Source: Branchiostoma belcheri (Eukaryota; Chordata; Leptocardii; Amphioxiformes; Branchiostomatidae). From it: 64,000 nucleotides of DNA. How positions within the stretch are numbered: position 1 is the stretch's first letter; the number at the start of each line of letters is the position of its first letter. The stretch spans positions 5,782,170-5,846,169 of the forward strand of contig NW_017802379.1 of NCBI RefSeq assembly GCF_001625305.1. Reading direction: 5' to 3'. The translations under genes and the position numbers were made by a program. The notes below the pieces were generated by a model. The model searched no databases. It saw only the letters and a list, made by a program, of their open reading frames with translations, and was not told the origin of the DNA. Of the stretch, positions 60,242-64,000 are shown piece after piece.

Positions 60242-60510
60242 TTTTCCAACCTGCAGCAGACGACAAAGTTTGAATTCAATCCCATAATGCACAGCGCCGT
60301 GTTTGAATGTTTTCTATCCCAGAGTGCACCGCGTTATGACCTCTGACCCGCCGTACACTTTTCCCGCCATGTTTGTGATTTGAAAGCAGGATTTTTTTTA
60401 CGCGTTGCGACATCGAAAAAGGCGGCGAAAAGATTGCTTAAAAGCGTTGGTAGTGGACGTTAGGGTACATTTTGTGATTGTGCAGGTGTGAGAGAGTCTA
60501 CAGAAGCAAA
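60242..60510. promoter_or_regulatory. MVK-SSRP1 bidirectional promoter region
   Basis: 269 bp between divergent ATGs. Two same-strand CCCANNRTGCA elements, 60,281-60,297 (CCCATAATGCACAGCG) and 60,318-60,333 (CCCAGAGTGCACCGCG), resemble the ZNF143/Staf site. TTTTCCCGCC at 60,359-60,368 is an E2F-type site. No TATA box. Factor assignments rest on motif resemblance only. Confidence 0.65.
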
Positions 60511-63500
60511 ATGTCCGGGGATACCTTAGAATTCGACCAAATTTTCCAAGAAAATAAAGGCGCTATGGTAAGTGAATTTTTGTTTTCACGTGTTACTTTT
60601 TGTTCCGTTCTTTGTCAGTTAATGTATTCTTATTCAACCATACTGAAGTGGACAAGTAATCTATACGTTTTGTTTGTGATCTGTAGACTACAGCAGAATT
60701 TATCTATCAAACATTTTTATGATTTTCAGGAATGATTTTCCGTGCTATAATAATTATAGTGGGGAGGGGGGCACAGCTCTCTTTACTAGTCATAAAAGTA
60801 ATACATGTAGTTCTATTTCTAGATCTACACATTTGTTCACACGTATCCAGAATTTTGTCCACAAAGCTATCAAGAAGTGGCTACCAAATGGAAGCAAAAC
60901 ATTATGAATATCTGGAACATTGCATAATTTATGTTCATAAATATGTGTCGTCAAGTATGCATAAAAGTTCATAATTTGTCACATTTTCACATATCACAGT
61001 ACGATGGCAGACTTCGGATCACCAAGCAGGGAATCGTCTTCAAGAACAACAAGACAGGAAAGGTCGATAACCTGGCGGGCACTGACCTGAACTTGACCCA
61101 CTGGTTCAGGGTCGCCAGAGGTTATGAGCTGAAAGTCGGCCTCAAGTCTGGAGCCGTCTTCAAGTACGATGGGTTCAAGGAGTCGGTAAGTACAACATTC
61201 AAGTTCTTTCGTAGAAAGAAATATCATGATCTTATACGTATAGGTGCAAGGTCAAGAATTTGTAATTGTCTTAATTTTTTTCTAACCATATTCACTATTG
61301 ACATTAGTGTGGATTTTCAAGAGGAAATACACATTGAGTGTCTAAAACATCAGGTATTCTTTTTTTTCTTATTGTTAGGACTTTGACAAACTGTCGGACT
61401 TCATCAATAAGAACTACAAAATGCGTCTTGAGGAGAAGGAGCTGTCAGTCAAAGGCTGGAACTGGGGGACTGCCAAGTTCAAAGGTAGGAAACACAGATG
61501 TAACTGGAACTTGTAGTAGAAGTACCAGAGAAAATATAAATTGTGTATCTGCTTCAAAGCAGCACCATTGTAACTTGTTGTTTTCTGATTTAAATGAATA
61601 GTGCTGAAGTTGAAAGCAGGAGGTACGGTATGGAGATTAGTCTGGAGAAAACCAAATGCCTTGTATCTGGTCCGTCTGATACAAATGGCCAAGTCACAGT
61701 CAGAGGCACAGAACTGGAGCAGGTCAGTGAGTTTACATACCTCGGCTCTGTCCAGACAGAAGACTGCAGCTCAGACAAAGAGGTGAAAGTCAGGATTGCC
61801 AAGTCAACCCTTGCACTGTCAAAGCTAAAACACATTTGGTGCAGTCATAGCATCTCCATGCCAACAAAGATATGCCTACTACGCTGTCTTGTGCTATCTA
61901 TTTTCTTGTATGGTGCTGAGACATGGACTTTGAATGCAGCTATAGTGAAGAGAATCAATGCGTTTGAGATGAACTGTTATCGCAGACTGCTACGGGTTCA
62001 CTGGACATCACACACTACAAACAAAGAGGTCATGGAACGCATCCACACCTTGGTCCTTGCAAGGCCCACTCGACAGCTTCCTGGCCACAGTTAAGAAGAA
62101 AAAGTTACAGTGGTTCGGACATGTGTCTAGGGCCAAAGGCACACTGTCACATACAGTTCTCCAGGGTAAGGTGGAAGGCGCACGGCCGCGGGGACGTCCC
62201 CGTCGGTCATGGATAACGGACTTAAAAGAGTGGACTAGTTTAACAGCCAACCAGATGGCCAGACTGGCGGAGGACCGCCAGCAGTGGAAGAACTTGGCCA
62301 AACATGCTGCCCCGACGGCTGACTAAGCTATGGGAGAGAGTGAGTGAGTGAAGTTGAAAGTCTGAGAAAAGTCTCTGAGTCTGAACGTAAATTTTGCACA
62401 CAGTTTCAGGAAGTGAAATAATAAGTTTCTACTCTGAGTCAGATTCAAGTTCTTCCAATCTTCTGCCTGCATCTTAATCTTTTGCTAGACAGTCACTTTA
62501 AAATTTGGAACTTTTGAACCCCCCGGGATCAAAGCAAGTAATTAGCTGCCGGATCTCTGGTCTCTGATGCGACATGGCTTCAGTCTGACTCCACGCGGCC
62601 AGGGGCTATCATGGAATAAAGGAATTAGAATGGTGTAGTGTGATCTTATTTATATATCAACTAAGATGTCAAATGTAATGAAATTTCAAGTTTAGGTTAT
62701 TCCTAAATCTTGTTGTTTTCCAGGCCCTTTGCTGTCCTTTGACATTGACAACATGTCTGCATTTGAGATCCCGCTGGGTAACGTCTCCCACTGCGCCACG
62801 TCCAAGAACGAGGTCGCGCTAGAGTTCCACCAGAACGACGACGCTGACGTGTCACTCATGGAGATGAGGTTCTACGTCCCGCCCAATCAGGACAACCCAG
62901 ACATAGACCCAGTCCAGGTGTTGTAGCTTGTTAATTGTATAGTCCTCACAATAGCATTTGTATTGTGTTGTATGCAAATTGACAAGTATGTGACGTAAAG
63001 TATTTTTGGCAACACCTCAGGGGTGGAGCTAATAGTATCCCATTCATTGTATAGATTTCATAGATGTCAAATGCTTTCTTAGCAGCAACATCTTTTGCTG
63101 GTTTTATGAATTTTTTTAATGATAAAAATATGGATTTATGAAATTTTTTATGATAAAAATATGGATTAGCAAGAAGACAGGTAAAGCAGTATGTTCAGAT
63201 GTTGTTGTTAAGTCTACTTAATTATACACAAGACATTAGAGCAGATTTTTGAGATGTAACTTGTGTCTTGATCCTTAGGCTTTCCATGATAATGTGATGG
63301 ACAAGGCAGACATCATCCAGGCCACTGGAGATGCCATCTGTATCTTTAAGGAACTCCAGTGTCTTACACCAAGGTAACTTCTTCTTCAAACCCTTGTATC
63401 TTGTTTTGAAATGTATTGTATTTTTTTTATGTTATGTGCTTATGGCATCTTAATATTCCCAAATAGATAAGTTTTTTTTTGTTTGTGTGAGTAAGGTTGA

Positions 63501-63724
63501 TTACTTGAGGGTGGTAGAAAAACAGCTACTTCGAATTCAGTGTGCTTGAACTAGTGTAGAATGATGGTTGATATTTTGTTGGCTACAGAGGCAGATATGA
63601 TGTGCGTATCTACCCCACCTTCCTCCATCTCCATGGAAAGACGTTTGACTACAAGCTGCCTTACACAACAGTCCTGCGTCTCTTCCTTCTCCCACACAAG
63701 GACCAGCGACAAATGTTCTTTGTG
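60511..63724 (+). CDS. SSRP1: SSRP1, FACT histone chaperone subunit (5' part; continues past window)
   Basis: Six exons in the window, 60511-60567, 61000-61185, 61379-61484, 62724-62917, 63279-63373, 63589-63724, in phase, giving the first 258 residues (human protein 709). SSRP1 with SPT16 forms FACT, which loosens and restores nucleosomes in transcription and replication. Seen: [83 protein letters not shown] (N-terminal PH-like dimerisation region), then [46 protein letters not shown] and [15 protein letters not shown] (start of the middle domain). The HMG box and acidic parts lie beyond the right edge. A LINE fragment lies in intron 3. Confidence 0.95.
61617..62348 (+). mobile_element. 5'-truncated LINE (non-LTR retrotransposon) in SSRP1 intron 3
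   Basis: 732 bp flanked by a 12-bp target-site duplication TGAAGTTGAAAG (61,605-61,616 and 62,349-62,360). Encodes the end of a reverse transcriptase [52 protein letters not shown], then in another frame [12 protein letters not shown] and [15 protein letters not shown], the usual C-terminus. One frame change near 62,060 separates the parts. The 3' end is a short GAGT repeat rather than poly(A). The 5' part of the element (endonuclease, most of RT) is missing. Clade is not certain. Confidence 0.88.
62361..62723 (+). other. Remainder of SSRP1 intron 3
   Basis: Nothing recognised between the LINE and exon 4. The intron from 62,918 to 63,278 also shows only a short AT-rich direct repeat (ATGATAAAAATATGGATT twice at about 63,118-63,167). 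Confidence 0.5.
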
Positions 63725-64000
63725 GTAAGTCCACGTAGAAAATAGGAGTTTTTTTTGCCCAAACTATGTTTTTCACACTTGGTCTCACTTTCACACTTCT
63801 CAAACTATGCCAACATTTCAGGAGAGAGATATCTAAATCTGCCATACATCAGCTCCAAATGCCCTGAGAACATTTCTGCATCTTTCTACTACAATTAAGA
63901 AAGTGTTAAATTAGAATTCTCACAATGTGACTTCTAAAGCCTGGGCCACGTACATGAACATTGTATGGTGTACTTAAAATGTATTTTCCACAGTACATGT

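Noticed and set aside
1-64000. Viral, LTR-type or Polinton-like remnants, toxin or defence islands
   Set aside because: No protease, integrase, capsid, envelope or LTR pair was recognised; the only retroelement coding sequence is a LINE fragment.

Overview
The window reads as a lancelet (Branchiostoma, amphioxus) nuclear chromosome segment. The strongest sign is a tandem pair of intron-containing GFP-like fluorescent protein genes whose exons spell the lancelet version of the family. Other signs are compact multi-exon animal genes with GT-AG introns, many MITEs and tRNA-derived SINEs, and one 20-N assembly gap. I found no prokaryotic, viral or LTR-type element and no CRISPR array.

Layout: (1) 0.26-17.0 kb, plus strand: 3' part of a large gene ending in a NO VEIN C-terminal (DUF3883-like) domain, with a single-coding-exon leucine-rich-repeat membrane protein gene nested antisense in its 8.2-kb first visible intron. 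(2) 17.5-20.6 kb, minus: two-exon chondroitin sulfate synthase (CHSY1/3 family, 888 aa), convergent with the first gene. (3) 21.2-34.1 kb: a roughly 6-kb unit present twice in tandem, each with a six-exon, 216-aa GFP-like gene (minus strand) and long non-coding flanks that carry their own ~355-bp internal duplication. (4) 35.8-37.0 kb, plus: an inverted, truncated copy of the chondroitin synthase first exon, still with an open frame. (5) 37.8-44.9 kb, minus: CDC45, and 45.45-49.5 kb, plus: UFD1, head to head across 556 bp, as in the human 22q11.2 region. (6) 51.2-54.6 kb, plus: BTB-BACK-Kelch gene. (7) 55.2-60.2 kb, minus: mevalonate kinase, with a perfect 972-bp palindrome beside an assembly gap in its last intron. 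(8) 60.5 kb to the right edge, plus: SSRP1 (FACT subunit), divergent from MVK across 269 bp, with a LINE fragment in its third intron.

The genes are not one pathway. They are housekeeping genes (replication licensing, ubiquitin-dependent extraction, isoprenoid synthesis, chromatin) in two divergent pairs, around a lineage-specific block (GFP and CHSY duplications) shaped by recent segmental duplication and inversion. Exon limits below were set by hand from GT-AG signals and by checking that reading phases join. Apart from the visible parts of the two edge-truncated genes, CHSY, both GFP genes, UFD1, the Kelch gene and MVK sum to whole codons. CDC45 does not, because of one apparent single-base gap. 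I did not recognise a previously undescribed system; the most notable items are the GFP/CHSY duplication block, the micro-inversion ending the second CHSY copy, and the palindrome in MVK.
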